From Malania oleifera (taxonomy: Eukaryota; Streptophyta; Magnoliopsida; Santalales; Ximeniaceae): DNA of 64,000 nucleotides. Under the pieces are notes generated by a model. The model ran no database searches. It had not been told where the DNA came from and saw only the letters and a program-made list of their open reading frames with translations. The stretch covers positions 16,267,388 to 16,331,387 of the forward strand of contig NC_080418.1 in NCBI RefSeq assembly GCF_029873635.1, in the 5' to 3' direction. This document shows, one piece after another, positions 46,632-58,996 of this stretch (position 1 is its first letter; each line of letters starts with the position of its first letter). The position numbers and the translations under genes are program-made.

Positions 46632-47536
46632 AGAAGTTCTTGTATGGACTTAAGCAATCTCCTAGAGCATGGTTCGACAGACTTGTGAAGGTGATAAAGA
46701 ACCAAGGATATCTACAAGGGCAATCAAATCACATTATGTTTTTCCAACAGTCTGAAAATGGGAAGAAAACAATTTTGATTGTGTATGTTGATGATATAAT
46801 CCTAACTGGAGATGATACAGCGGAGATGGAAAGATTGGAGAAGTCCTAGCCCCTAAGTTTGAAGTTAAATACCTGGGACAAATGCGGTACTTCTTGGGAA
46901 TGGAAGTTGCTAGATCAAAAAAGGGTATCAATGTCTCTTAGTGAAAGTATATCCTTGATCTCCTAATTGAAACTGACATGCTTGGATGAAAACCTAATGA
47001 AACCCCAATTGAAGTAGTAAAGAGAGTTGAAGACTGCGAAATGTCAGTTGAAAAGGAGAGGTATCATAGATTGGTTGATAAACTAATCTATCTATCACAT
47101 ACCAGACCCGACATCGCATTTGTAGTAAGTATGGTAAGCCAACACATGCATTCACCAAAGAAGACACACCTAAAGGCCATGTACAAGATTTTCAGGTATC
47201 TCAAGGGTTCTCCAAGCAAAGGACTCTTCTTCAAGAAGTGTGAAAGCAAGGAAATAGAAGTTTTCATAGATGCTGATTGGGCAGGATCAGCAGAAGATAG
47301 AAGGTCTACCACTGAATATTGCACCTTTGTATGGGAAAATTTGGTGACTTGGAGGAGTAAAAAATAGATTGTAGTGGCTCAAAGAAAATGTTAAAGAAGG
47401 AACCATTTGTATGACTTATGTGCCTACCAAGGAACAAACATCAGACATCTTTACCAAAGGGTTAGTCGACAAAGTTTTGATGATTTCATCTGCAAGTTGG
47501 ATATGATCAATATCTATGATCCAACTTGAGGGGGAG
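46632..47536 (+). pseudogene. Copia element F, fragment 3 (RT end and RNase H)
   Basis: The translation resumes at FLYGLKQSPRAW and has an intact YVDDIILTGDD active site. It continues through KYLGQMRYFLGMEVARSKKG and the RNase H motif DADWAGS. Stops and a gap of about 50 codons near 47370 remove the SSAEAEY-type part. It ends with MINIYDPT and a stop, then a G-rich polypurine tract (47528-47536). Confidence 0.9.
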
Positions 47537-47712
47537 TGTAGAAACTTCGAGTATCTTGGAGTGATTTAGGGGATATTTATGTAGAGAATTGTATATTATT
47601 AAGAGAGATTATTCTAGAAGATTGTTTCCATTTTTAGCATACCCGATTGTATTATAAGTAGTGTATTAGCTTGTACAAAGATTTATTCAAGAAATACAAA
47701 AATTATGTAACA
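47537..47712 (+). mobile_element. 3' LTR of Copia F, probable
   Basis: TGTAGAAACTTCG begins right after the polypurine tract, and the segment probably ends at TATGTAACA. No 5' LTR survives for comparison, so the right end is a guess based on the TG..CA rule. Confidence 0.55.
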
Positions 47713-50700
47713 AATCTGAGCTTGTTCCTGTGTTTATGGTCTGTAATAATAGGGATTTATGATAGGTGATGGAATGAAGTAGAAAAGAAATGAGAGGAAT
47801 GATAGAATTGTGGAATGATTGTGATGAATTAATGCCAAAAGATTGAAACTACAAGAACCGAGAAAGAAAATAATCACAGGGGAAAGGAACCAAGCTCTTT
47901 CGAGGGAGCATCCTCCAGACTCAGATTTAGTTTAGCCAATTCTGAATGTCCAGCGAGTTGGTTCAATTCCCTTGATAAAGGGAACTAACTTTCTCTCTCC
48001 TCTAATTGTTGCAAACAGTAAGATTCGTTCTACGTAACTACTAAATGAAATATGGAATATGCATGGGCTAAATTAGGCCAAGGGTTCCAGGTCTGTTTAA
48101 AGCATGACCGGCCCAACTAGTCTTTAACAGAGGCCCGAAACAGACACAAAACTAACAAGCCTACTTGTGACAAATTATTCATTCTAATTTTAGTACTAAA
48201 ATTGATTTCATTCCATCCCTACATACTAACATTGAGTGCATACTGCAGGAAATCAATGGTGTCCCACTGATTCATGGAACTAATAGTAATTCAATTTTTC
48301 CATCACCAATATCTCGGTCTTCTCCTTTGACCTCCCCTGCTTTTCCCCAAAAATCGTGCACGCAGAAACCAAACTCATCATATTATATCCAAACTCTTGA
48401 TTTCTTGGGAAAAAAATTTCACCGGTAAATCTTAATTTCTTGATTAAAGACCTACCACCGACTCTTAATCAAATACTGTGCAAAGCTTCGTTGAATGATT
48501 GAAGGCAAACCAAGCTCTTGATGAAAGACTACATAACTGAAGACGTCGAAAAGCTTCGTTGAAAGAAATTTAGGTTTTGCATTGAGGCGAGAGACCAGGG
48601 CAGAGGGGAATATTCAAGTTACGTTTCTTGAAGTTACCTTTATTATTATTATTATTATTCCCCCTTATAATTTCCCTATGTTTATGACATAAACAAGAAT
48701 TAAAACAATTTCTCAATTTTCCTCCCTTTCCAAATTAGCTTCAGACATTCCCCACAATTCTTATATCTTCTAAAGCTTTTTTCAACATAGATAAAATATA
48801 TTGTTTGAATTGCACGTGCTCCTAGGTAATTTCCTTATAAAAATAATGTCATTTTTTGATATTATTGTCTTTTACAGAAAAAAAAGGGATGTCGTTTTGT
48901 TTATTAATCACCTAATAAATTTATTAATAATGTTACCATGCATGGTTTTGACTTTTCACTCTACAATTAAATGCGATCATTTTGGCGTAAAAATCGTAAA
49001 AAAAAAAACCGGGTTAAGGCTTTTTTTGATGTAGGACGAATAAGGGTGACCTAGTTCTACTGATTTCAATCCTCACAAGCAAGTATACGCACTCAAACAC
49101 TTTAAATTAAGAATTCAATTAATTAATACAAACACAATAAATCATGTTAATTATATTTTCACATGTTATGGAATTTTGAAAAGGTGTATGATGCTGTTAA
49201 GAAATAAGTCCCAATTGATTCTTTCAAAAAGATATTAAGTTAAATGCGGAAAGATGCAATTTCAAAGTTTCAAGAATTAAATTCTAAACTTAGCAAACAA
49301 TATTCCCATTGATTGATTTAAAGCTAGCAAGTATCAATAATGAAATCTGATGGCCCAAATGCGATATTTAAACATGGAAGTTCAAATTTCAAGCTTGGGA
49401 TTACATAAGGTTAAGCAAGGACTCAAATAATATGAAATAATATTGAAAGTTCAGATTTTTGGTGGCTACAATCGACTGGTATTAAAGGATTAGTCGCCTG
49501 ATGAATTTAAGAACAACTTTCTGAAGTGGCAATGTTGGGTTTGTCAATTGGGCCAAGGTCCTCAATCGGCTATCTGAGATTTAGACAAAAAATACCGATA
49601 GTCAGTAGCAGGTTAGTCGATTGACCATCAAGGTTAGTCAACTGACCATTAGGGTAGTCTACTGACCTACTACGGGTTTAAATAAAAATGCAAGGATTCA
49701 AAGCAATTTCTCACCCAAAGCTTATAGGGCTTCAAATAAGGGTTCTCAAGCAATTCAAGGGTTAAATAAAGAACAATCTTACTAAAGGAAATCATTGGAT
49801 AACTCAATTTGATTCACCACAAATCAAAACACACCTTGGAATTTCTTAATCAAGCTTTGAGTTGCAATGGAACTGCTATGCACTTGTGATGGTCCAAGTG
49901 AATACTGACGCTACCAATAATTATGAAGGATATATTGATGTTATTCTTCACAAGTTAGACTAGCTCTGAAATCCTTTGTGCACACTTTGATATATGGATG
50001 AATATACTACAAATGAAATGATGTATTGTTGGCCGTGTGGGGGTAACCTGGTGGTGGCCGTGTGGGTGATGGATGGAGGATGTGAAAGAGGGAAATAAAA
50101 GGAATTATTGGATAGTTAGTGGTCTCTCACCACTTGATCTTTAGGGTGAACGAACGTAGCCTCTCGCCACTCAGTCACAAGGATCGAAGCAAACTTAAAC
50201 AAACTCACAAAGACAAAGTCTTTAACTGAATAACAATATATTCTCTAACTTTCTGCTATTACAACTATTACAATGGAGATATACAGAGACTTGACATGGG
50301 GAAGGGGAAGACACAAACATAACTAGCTAAGCTAGCATGGGGGGACAAAATAAATGCACACAATTAATTCCCATGTAAGCATGGGAGACACACAACTCTC
50401 AACACTCACAAACTTTTAGTAAAATAAATACTACACTAATTCTAACATCATAAATACTAAACACAACTCACAAAGCACACAACTTACAACACATATTAAA
50501 TACTAAGCACACTTGCAAGTTAAGTTATCTTGCAATAATACAAAGTAAGTCAAAGGGGAGGCCCAGTCGTGTGGGGCCTAATATGAAACTATGTGGGGCC
50601 CACAAGACCGTGTGAGACCCACAAGGGGTCTTGGTCTTAGATTTGCTTTGGCATCTCTGTTGGGGTCTTTCTCACACTGGAACTTCTTCTAGATACTCTG

Positions 50701-50853
50701 TGAGTTCCTGTGTAGCAATGAACAAAAGGGGCATTCAGAGGTCGTCCATGTGTTAACATGTCGGCAAAGAAAATGTGGACATCTGGAGGTCGTCCACGTG
50801 CCATAACATCTGCAAAAGAAAGGGGTATCGCATGCCGATCCCCATCATTTTTA
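47713..50853. other. Unassigned repeat-like intergenic DNA
   Basis: No gene is supported. A (TTA)n microsatellite is at 48641-48659. At 49470-49675, AGTCGACTG/AGTCAACTGACC-type motifs recur, which resembles the arrays in LTR promoters elsewhere in the window, so a decayed LTR is possible. Ends and TATA are not clear. Confidence 0.4.
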
Positions 50854-51902
50854 GGAGTGCCTTTCAGAAAAAGTGTTAAAGTTAATAAGTGTTGAAAGTT
50901 ATAAAAAGTGTTTGATTGTATTCTAAAATAAGTAATATTAGAATATTTACTTTTATTATAGAGTATTATATGATTTTTTTAAATATTTTAAATTAAAAAT
51001 ATTAATATTTTTAATTAATAATTTCACTAATAGTTATTTTAATTATTTACAATTAAAATTTTAATATTTTCTATTAAAAAATAATATAAGATTATTATTT
51101 TTAATTAATAATATTGTTGTTATTAATGTATACTAATAACATATAACTATTATATTAAATTATGATAAAAATAATAATATTAATTAAATAATTTTTAACT
51201 TATTTAATGTTAATTTGAATTAATAAATATTTTTTGTTCAATCCATAATTTAATTATAATAAAAATATAAAATTTTAAAAAATATATTTTAAATGAAAAT
51301 ATTGATGTTTTTCTAATACAAAATTTAAATGATAATTATATTAATTTTATAATCAAAATGTAAATATTTTTTACTAACTAAAACAATATAATACTATTTA
51401 TTAATTAAAAATGATATTGTTATTAATGTATATTTATAACATATGATTGTCGCATTAATTTAATTTTTAGTTTATTTAATATTAATTTAAATTTGTAGAT
51501 GGTTCCTTTTATTCATTCCATAATTTAGTTATATTTTATTAATAACTAATAGGTTATTACGCATAATAAATAAAAAAATGGTTAATTATTAAATAAATAA
51601 TTAATTAATAATCATGTTAACTGCACTTTTTAATTAATATTTAAATATTTTTGTTAAGTAAAAATAATATAATATTATTTTTTGATTAAAAATAATCTTG
51701 TTCTTAATTTATATTTGTTACATATGATTATTATATTAATTTATCTTAAAATAATATTATTAATTAAATTAGTATTTTTAATTTTTGATATTAATTTAAA
51801 ATATTAGATGATCCTTCTTCTTCTTCATTCCATAATTGAATTATGTTTCATTAATAATTAATGTATTATAATATATAATAAAATAGTATGTGATTATCTT
51901 CT

Positions 51903-54900
51903 TGTTGGCCTTACAAAGTTTAATCTCGTTTTGATAATAACAAATTAAGGGTGTACTTAACATGTTTGTTAAAATATCTACTAGGACTTTAAAAAGAGCT
52001 TATGAGATCAAGTTCATGTGTTTGAAGAAGATGAATGAAGTTTATACTCAAGGCAATAAGTTATGATGGATGTTAAAGCATATTGAAGGAAGAAGTACAA
52101 GTTGGACATAGCATGGAAGCTGAAGCATGAAGACTTAGTGTTTAAGATAGTTTTATCATATACAAGTCTTATGCAAGTACTTTACAAATTCAGTATTGAT
52201 GCATGAAGCTCTTAAAAAATATCTTTGACTTAGAGACCTTATTTTAAAATCATGGAAAATGTTTTTAAAGTCTTACATACGTTTTTCCAAGATTAAAGTT
52301 AATAATTGAAATCAAATTTATAAAAATATAAAAAGTTGAAAGCAGGATAGGCGACTCATGTAATATCATCAGGCACCTGACATTTTTATGTGCTTTTTGA
52401 GAAGCAAACGGAATCGAGACAGGTGATTGACTCATTAAAGTACAGTCAACTGACCCAATACTGTGTTTCAAAATACACTGAACTTATAAAGCTCAGGCGA
52501 CTGACCCTCGTGTCACAGTTGACTGAAGTTCATGTTTTAACTTTTAAATAACGTTTGAAAAGTTTTCAAATTTGATTTGTTGGGCTCCAAACTTGGAAAA
52601 TACTTGGGAAATATTGCAAGAAACTTGGGGAAAACGTCAAGTAACTTTACTACTCTATAAATACTTGTTAATTTTACAAAATTATATACAAGATCAAGCA
52701 CATAAAATCAAATATTCATAGTTATCTTGTTGAAAGTTTTCTGAAGAACTGTTATGCTCTTTCTGATTTAATTCACGATATTCTGAATCTCTCTACTGCG
52801 ATTCTCAACTCTAAATAAAAAATTTTGTGATCTTCTCAACTCTAAATAAGAAATTTGGTGATCTTCTACTGAGCTTCATCTTTTCTATTGTTTATTGATT
52901 GAAGTATATTGATTTTAATTATACAAATCTGTTATAACTGAGAGTTCTACTTGTACGGATAGAAATTGTTTCTTGTTTCTATTTTTGACGAATCAGGGTT
53001 ATTGGATCGTTGTTGACTTTGGTGCAATCCCAAGAGGGGGGTGAATTGGAAATTTAAAAATTTCCTCCTAGGTTCAGCTAATCTAGTAACAGTATTACGC
53101 AACCTAAGGGCAGACTAAGTGTATATGAAATTGCAGATACGATATATTAATCACCTTTCAGTACATACAATGCAATTCCAGTATTTCCCAGTCAAATGCA
53201 ATATATTTAGCAAGAAAATTAAATCAAGCACAAAGCATAATATAATGCGGGAAATGTAAACTTGACACCAAAAATGATATTGAAGTTCGGCTAGTCCTGC
53301 CTACATCCCCGCCTTGGCTCATAAGCACAAGGATTCTACTAAGGGCTCACTTCACGGGTGAAGCGATACCGTATACAACACCTTACCAGGATGGTGCACA
53401 TAACTTTTCTAACCGGGTCTAAGCCAATCCGAGCCTATTCAATAGGGCTAGTCTCCCTCTTCAGGCCCACGTCTGGAATACAACAAATATTCAGTATAAA
53501 TTTTGCATACACGGAAATATGCTTCTCAACAAGCAGATAGGTTCCACAATATAGTCTAGAGAATAATGCAAACACAGATGATAGTAAATATGCTCAATGC
53601 TTAATAATGTGTGCTAAACACTCAATCTAATGTGAATATACAATCAAGATCTAGAGTGTATTTCCAAGCAAACTTTGAAACAAATAATCAAAGCAAATCA
53701 ATCACTGCAAGTTTCAAAGTGTTTCAATAAGAATATTCAAAATATCTCAAACAAAATTTTTCTTAAAATAATAGCTCAAGAGATATTTGAAAAATGTAAG
53801 CTTGTGAAAAATATTTATGCAAGTCAAAAACACACAAACTTGATGAGTCTTGCAAACAAGATGCAAAGACTCACTAGCTACAAGGATTTTCCCACACAAA
53901 GATCGATTGATTAAATCGGGAGAAAAACCCTAGCTAACAACTCTCAACAAAAAGAACAAGCAATCTATAACAAAGAGAGTTTGAGTAATATGAATCACTC
54001 AATAACACTCTTAGGAAGTTGGATTTGTCAAAGGAATAACAAGCAACGAGTGTTTGGGCTTTGTAGTATGAAAAATATGATCTTGAAAATACAGAGAATT
54101 TCGGTTAATCAAATATGTTAATCTCCCTTAATTTTTGCAAATGAACTCATACATATAGAGGAGACCAAAGTTATAACCGTTTGAGACATATAGGGAATTA
54201 TTAAAAATGTTTTAAATGTGTTTAAGAAATTAACCCTGTTTTACCCTAATTAATTGTGGTAAAAATTTGGCCAACCCGAGGATTTCGGTGGAGAGAGCCA
54301 TAGGTTCGGTCGCTCGAATAGACACAACTGGAAATAGTGAATTTTGAAGTTCGGGTGCCTGAGTGTGGGTTCGGTTTGTTGACCGAAGGCGATTTTCATT
54401 TTGTCCGAGATTCGGTCGTCTGAACCATAGTTCAGTTTACCGAATTGCCAATATCGGTCGCTCGAGGGTAAAATGAGCTGTAAGTTCAGGCGCTTTGGGA
54501 CGATGGAAAAGTTCATGGTACAAGTTCGGTTAACCGTGGACACTCAAGTCATTTGAGTTCGGTTGCTCGAATCCTGGTCAACTTTTTGATCGGTCCACAA
54601 TTCGATCGACTGAGACAATTTGACTTGCCTGGTTCGGTCGTCCGAATCCCTTTCAAACTTAAGATTTTGGTCCTGTTTGAGTTAAAATTTAAGTGCAGGG
54701 ACCTAGGGTTTATCTAAGGCCAAGACTATTTAACTTAACCTAAAAAACTTGGCGTCGGTCGACATAATCCTTTCATGCACGTGATGTAGTTATTATAGAC
54801 CATATTATATTACAAGTCAAGTAAAAATTGAATACAAATACAATATCAAATAGGTCTTCATTCTTTCACTTCTTCAGATGCCATATATATGAAGCATGAT

Positions 54901-55775
54901 CTTTGTAGTCTGTACGACCTCCTTGAGTTCCTACCATCAGTGCATGCTAATGATGAACCTATTCAAGAAGCTCAGTGCACAGGTGAGAAACATTAGTTTT
55001 GTCATAATCAAAACGGGATCAGACTCATAGAGTCAACAATCGTTGCCTAACAAGAAGGGGTATTCTTGTTATAGAGGGGTCTTCACCTCATACAGAGAGA
55101 GGCTGTAACTTTGTCTGAAAAAAAGTTGGAAAGGAAAAACCTCACAGCGTGTTGCTTGGGGTAAGGATGTAGGCCACTGGTTGAACCTTGTAAAAAAACC
55201 GGTATTTCTCTCTTCTTCCCTAATCTCACTACTTTAATGCAAGTTTATAATCTGCGTGTATGTTTATTGAGAACTTGCTGCATATTGGAAGTTGCTGAAA
55301 TACTGATTTTAGTTCTTACTTGAAATCAAGAAACTAAATTGTTTATCATTGATTGGTTTAACAAACTCAGAGTAAAATTGAATACTGATTTTTGAATATC
55401 ACAACTGAACTTAATTTTGTTAAATTAATTATTCCATTGAAGGAAAGATGCAGACTTTATAAAATCAAGCTTCTCAAATTATTCTTGATATTGTTAATAT
55501 TCATTGTTGAAGAACCATTTTGATTCTGAATATTGAATTTTGAGATTGATATTTGTGATTGGAATTTAAGAGCTAGTATTTAAAATCATTCATTTATAAT
55601 AGATTGCATTTGGATTAAACACAGGATTGTTAACTGAACTTGTGCGGTTGCTGATTGTGTAGTTATTGGAAATTAAATTGAAAAGGGTAATATTTAAAGG
55701 TATTTACAAATCTAAATTACAAACAAATTTTAAAAACCCAATTCACCCCCTCTTGGGAGTATACCTAAATTCTCA
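51903..55775 (+). mobile_element. Solo Copia-type LTR (outer), split by a second LTR
   Basis: It starts TGTTGGCC and ends TTCTCA, flanked by CTTCT (51898-51902) and TTTCT (55776-55780), a one-base mismatched duplication. Near its right end is the CCAATTCACCCCCTCTTGGG box typical of some Copia LTRs. Net length is about 1.84 kb. A TATA box (TATAAATA) at 52656-52663 lies about 125 bases downstream of repeated GGCGACTGACC-type motifs (52345-52530). Confidence 0.85.
53011..55038 (-). mobile_element. Solo Copia-type LTR nested in the outer LTR
   Basis: It runs from TGTTGACTTTGG to GAGTCAACA and is flanked by ATCGT (53006-53010 and 55039-55043). The CAATCCCAAGAGGGGGGTG box at its left is the complement of the LTR-end box, so it reads leftward. 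It carries nine TTCGGTCGNNCGAA-like motifs at 54285-54655. Related to the outer LTR but diverged. Confidence 0.92.
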
Positions 55776-57274
55776 TTTCTCATTATTTTTAAATTATAAA
55801 TTGTCATTAAATTTTTCATATTTACAAAATTGACCCCACCTTGAATAGTGTCACTTATAAGTGATCAAAAAATTATTTTACATTGTTTCTCAAAATTCAC
55901 TTAAATAATTTCAAAAAAATTGGATTTGGAAAAACACATTTGGTCTTTATTACTTAAAAAAAAGTACTTTTACAAAAAAAGTGATGTTTGACGCATTATA
56001 ACTAACACTTATTAAAAAATATGCTTTTCCAAAACTACTTTTTTGAAAACTATTTAAATGAGTTTTAAGAAACAATCTAAGAGAGTTTTTTGACTTCTTA
56101 TAAGTGACATTGTTTATATGCGGGTCAATTTTATAAATATAAAACATTTAGTGACTATTTCATAATTAAAAAATATATTAGAAGACAATGTATACTATTT
56201 TATTATGTATTACAATATATTAATTATTAATGAAATATAATTCAATTCTGAAATGAAGAAGAAGATCCATCTATTAATTTAAATTATATTAAAATTTTAA
56301 AATACTAATTTAATTAATAATATTATTTTTAGCATAAATTAATATGATAATTTTATTTTATAAATATAAATTAAGAAAGAAATTTTTGTTAATAAAAAAT
56401 TAATATTATATTATTTTTGCTTAATAAAAATATTTAAATATTAACTAAAAATAACAGTTAAAATAATTATCAATTAATTTTTTAATTAAAAGTTAACCAT
56501 ATATTATTTTATTATGCATTATAAGCTATTAATTATTTATAAAATATAATTAAATTCTATAATGAATAAGAAGAATCATATATAATTTAAATTAACATGA
56601 AATATACTAAAAATTTTAATTGAGTTATTAATACTATATTTAACAAGAATTAATGTATAATCATATGTTATAAATATAAATTAATAACATGATTATTTTT
56701 AATTAATAAATAACATTATATTATTTTAGTAATAGAAATATTTAAACTTTTAATTAGAAAATTAATGTAATTATCATTTAAATTTTTAATTATAAAATAT
56801 TTATATTTTTATTAAAATAGTTTTAAAGATAACTATATTGAATAAGACCTATTTATTAATTTAAGTTAATATTAAAAAAATTTAAAATTTTAACTTTATT
56901 AGTAATTTTATTTCTATCATAATGTAATATGATTGCAATTTGTAGTGAATATACATTAATAATAAGTCTTTTTAATTAAAAATAATAATCTTATATTATT
57001 TTTTAATATAAAATATTTAAATTTTAGTTTCAAATAATTAAAATAATTATTAATTAAATTATTAATTAAAAATGTTAATATTTATAATTTAAAATATATT
57101 TAATAATAATTATATAGTAACTTATAACAAAAATAAAGATTCAAATATTATTTATTTTAAATATAATTAAATATTATTTATAATTTTCAGTATTTTTCCA
57201 ATTCAATAATTATTACGAACGCTTATTAAATTTAGCAATTTAAAAAAAAATACTTCAGCCGTTCCAAACATCCC

Positions 57275-58370
57275 TTGGCAACTTTTGCTCTTCCTCTCGA
57301 ACGGTTATAGCTCTCTCCTTCTTTTTCTCTCGTCGAAATTCATTTGTTAATTGGGTTACGCTGCTTGATCTTTAATCTTTTAGTTGTTCAGTTCGTGAGA
57401 AAGTTGAGTTAAAGAGTAGAAATATTTCTCTTCCTTCCTCTGGTACGTCTCTCTCCCCCTCATGAATGTTCAAATTAAAGAAAATTATAATCGTGTCGGT
57501 CTTGCTGAGAAGAAGAAAAATATTATGACTTGCTTTCAATTGTTTGGAATGAATTTTATTTAGCGTTCCTGTTCCACAGCTTCTTAGAGTCCAAACGGAG
57601 GATTGTTTAAGCGTTTAAATCAAATTCCCCGGACACCAGTTTGTTTAATTCTGCTTGTTATCCAACATGCGTATTAAGTGTTTGTCGAAATGCCTGAATA
57701 TGATTGTTTGCTATATCGGCTGTTGTGGCCTTGTGGGTCTTGTTTGTGTTTTGATGATGCTTCATATTTTTGTTTGTCTAAGCACTTGCTAAACGAATTT
57801 TTTCTTCGAAAATATGGATTCGTATGGTTTGTGACGTAATATGAACTTGGCACTTTGCGTTGGGTTTGATTCCCGTTTGTAATTGTGAAGCCTCATTGTA
57901 TTTGGGTTTGAAACTTCTACAGACTACCCTTTATCGGATGCATTTATTCCTGGCAAGTGTTTTCTACTGTCCATGATATTAATTCTAATATTCTACGGAC
58001 TAGGAATTCTTAAATGGATATTATGGTGTTACTCTGATGGTACATTAGAAGTTTTGATACGGCAGATTAAGGTTTTCTGTGCTCTCTCAAATTCTGAAAC
58101 ACCTTTCATATATGCTTGGGCTGTCCTCATCGAAATGAAACATTTGTCCCTTTTGGGAAATTGGTTTGGAACCTACATAATTTATTAGTTGTATTGAAGA
58201 AAGAAATAGCTGCTGAGCCGATCACTGCTTTAAATCCAAATAACTTGAAATAAATCATATTACTGAATAAACAAATAAACAGTGCCTAAATCCCACTATA
58301 AGCACCACTGATGATGCATTTTCATCCGTTGAAGCTTCAATGGCGGTCATCCTCTGCCTCTTCAGCATCC
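57275..58370. other. Unassigned DNA with transcript-leader-like composition
   Basis: From 57275 to 57445 the plus strand is CT-rich and then T-rich, like a plant 5' UTR with a donor-like CTCTGGTACGT at about 57438-57448. No coding exon could be connected to it downstream, so I make no gene call. Confidence 0.3.
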
Positions 58371-58490
58371 TCACATCCTACTGGACCATGAATATGGTTT
58401 CAGTTGATCTTTGCTACCAATAAGTATGTCTTCATCAATGATAAGTCCAGAATCTCGTTCGTTCCATTTTTCATATTGAATTGTACAAAC
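58371..58490 (-). pseudogene. Possible terminal exon of an unidentified gene
   Basis: On the minus strand a 40-codon frame follows an acceptor-like TTTGTTAACAG (58491-58501) and ends in TGA. It includes QYEKWNERDSGL and IIDEDILIGSKDQLKP, and it looks like real protein in composition. I do not recognise the family. No upstream exon could be joined with confidence, and a Gypsy fragment lies further upstream. It may be a captured or orphaned exon, or chance. Confidence 0.3.
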
Positions 58491-58582
58491 CTGTTAACAA
58501 ATATAAAAAATATAAATAGAGATGTAAAATTTTGGCACCAACCATTTTAAAAACACTGAGGACCGATATATGGAATTAGAAT

Positions 58583-58965
58583 GATTAATTCTTACACCAG
58601 CAAACCTATAGTGAAGCAATAGACTGAATCATTGATTTGTTTTTGAAGTTGCCAATTTCAATTGATTGCTTGATGGAGTATTTCTGTTTAAAGACTGCAT
58701 GCTTTAAGTTAAACATAATCTAATAGACATTGCAAATCCAAAATCATATTGTGAGAGAGAGAGGGAGAGAGAGAGAGAGAGAGGACCACAATGATTAATT
58801 CTTACACCAGCAAACCTATAGCGAAACAGTGGATTGAATCGTTGATTAATTCTTAAACTTAAAGATGCCTATTTCTATTGATTGCACAATGGAGTATTTT
58901 TCTGTTTAAAGATTGCATGCTTTAAGTTAAACATAATCTCATCGGCATAGCGAATCCAAAATCAC
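58583..58965. repeat. Imperfect direct duplication with a GA microsatellite
   Basis: A block of about 155-170 bases starting ATTAATTCTTACACCAGC occurs at 58583 and again at 58797. The copies have diverged by substitutions and small indels. A (GA)n run at 58752-58783 separates them. Confidence 0.75.
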
Positions 58966-58996
58966 ATAGAAAAAGTTTAGAGTGAGTTGAGGCATT

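Larger units (their letters stand above)
50854..57274. mobile_element. Foldback-type palindromic element, interrupted by LTRs
   Basis: The left arm (50854-51902, then 55776 to about 55978) is the reverse complement of the right arm (about 55979-57274) for roughly 1.2 kb. Easily seen landmarks are CTTCTTCTTCATTCCATAAT (from about 51815) against its complement near 56240, and the gapped match around GGGTCAATTTT in the centre. Each arm contains about three direct repeats of 275-310 bases. Net length without insertions is about 2.54 kb. Right-end text (complement GGGATGTTTGGAACGGC) resembles plant DNA-transposon termini. It is extremely AT-rich, has no coding capacity, and no target duplication was confirmed. 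Confidence 0.75.
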
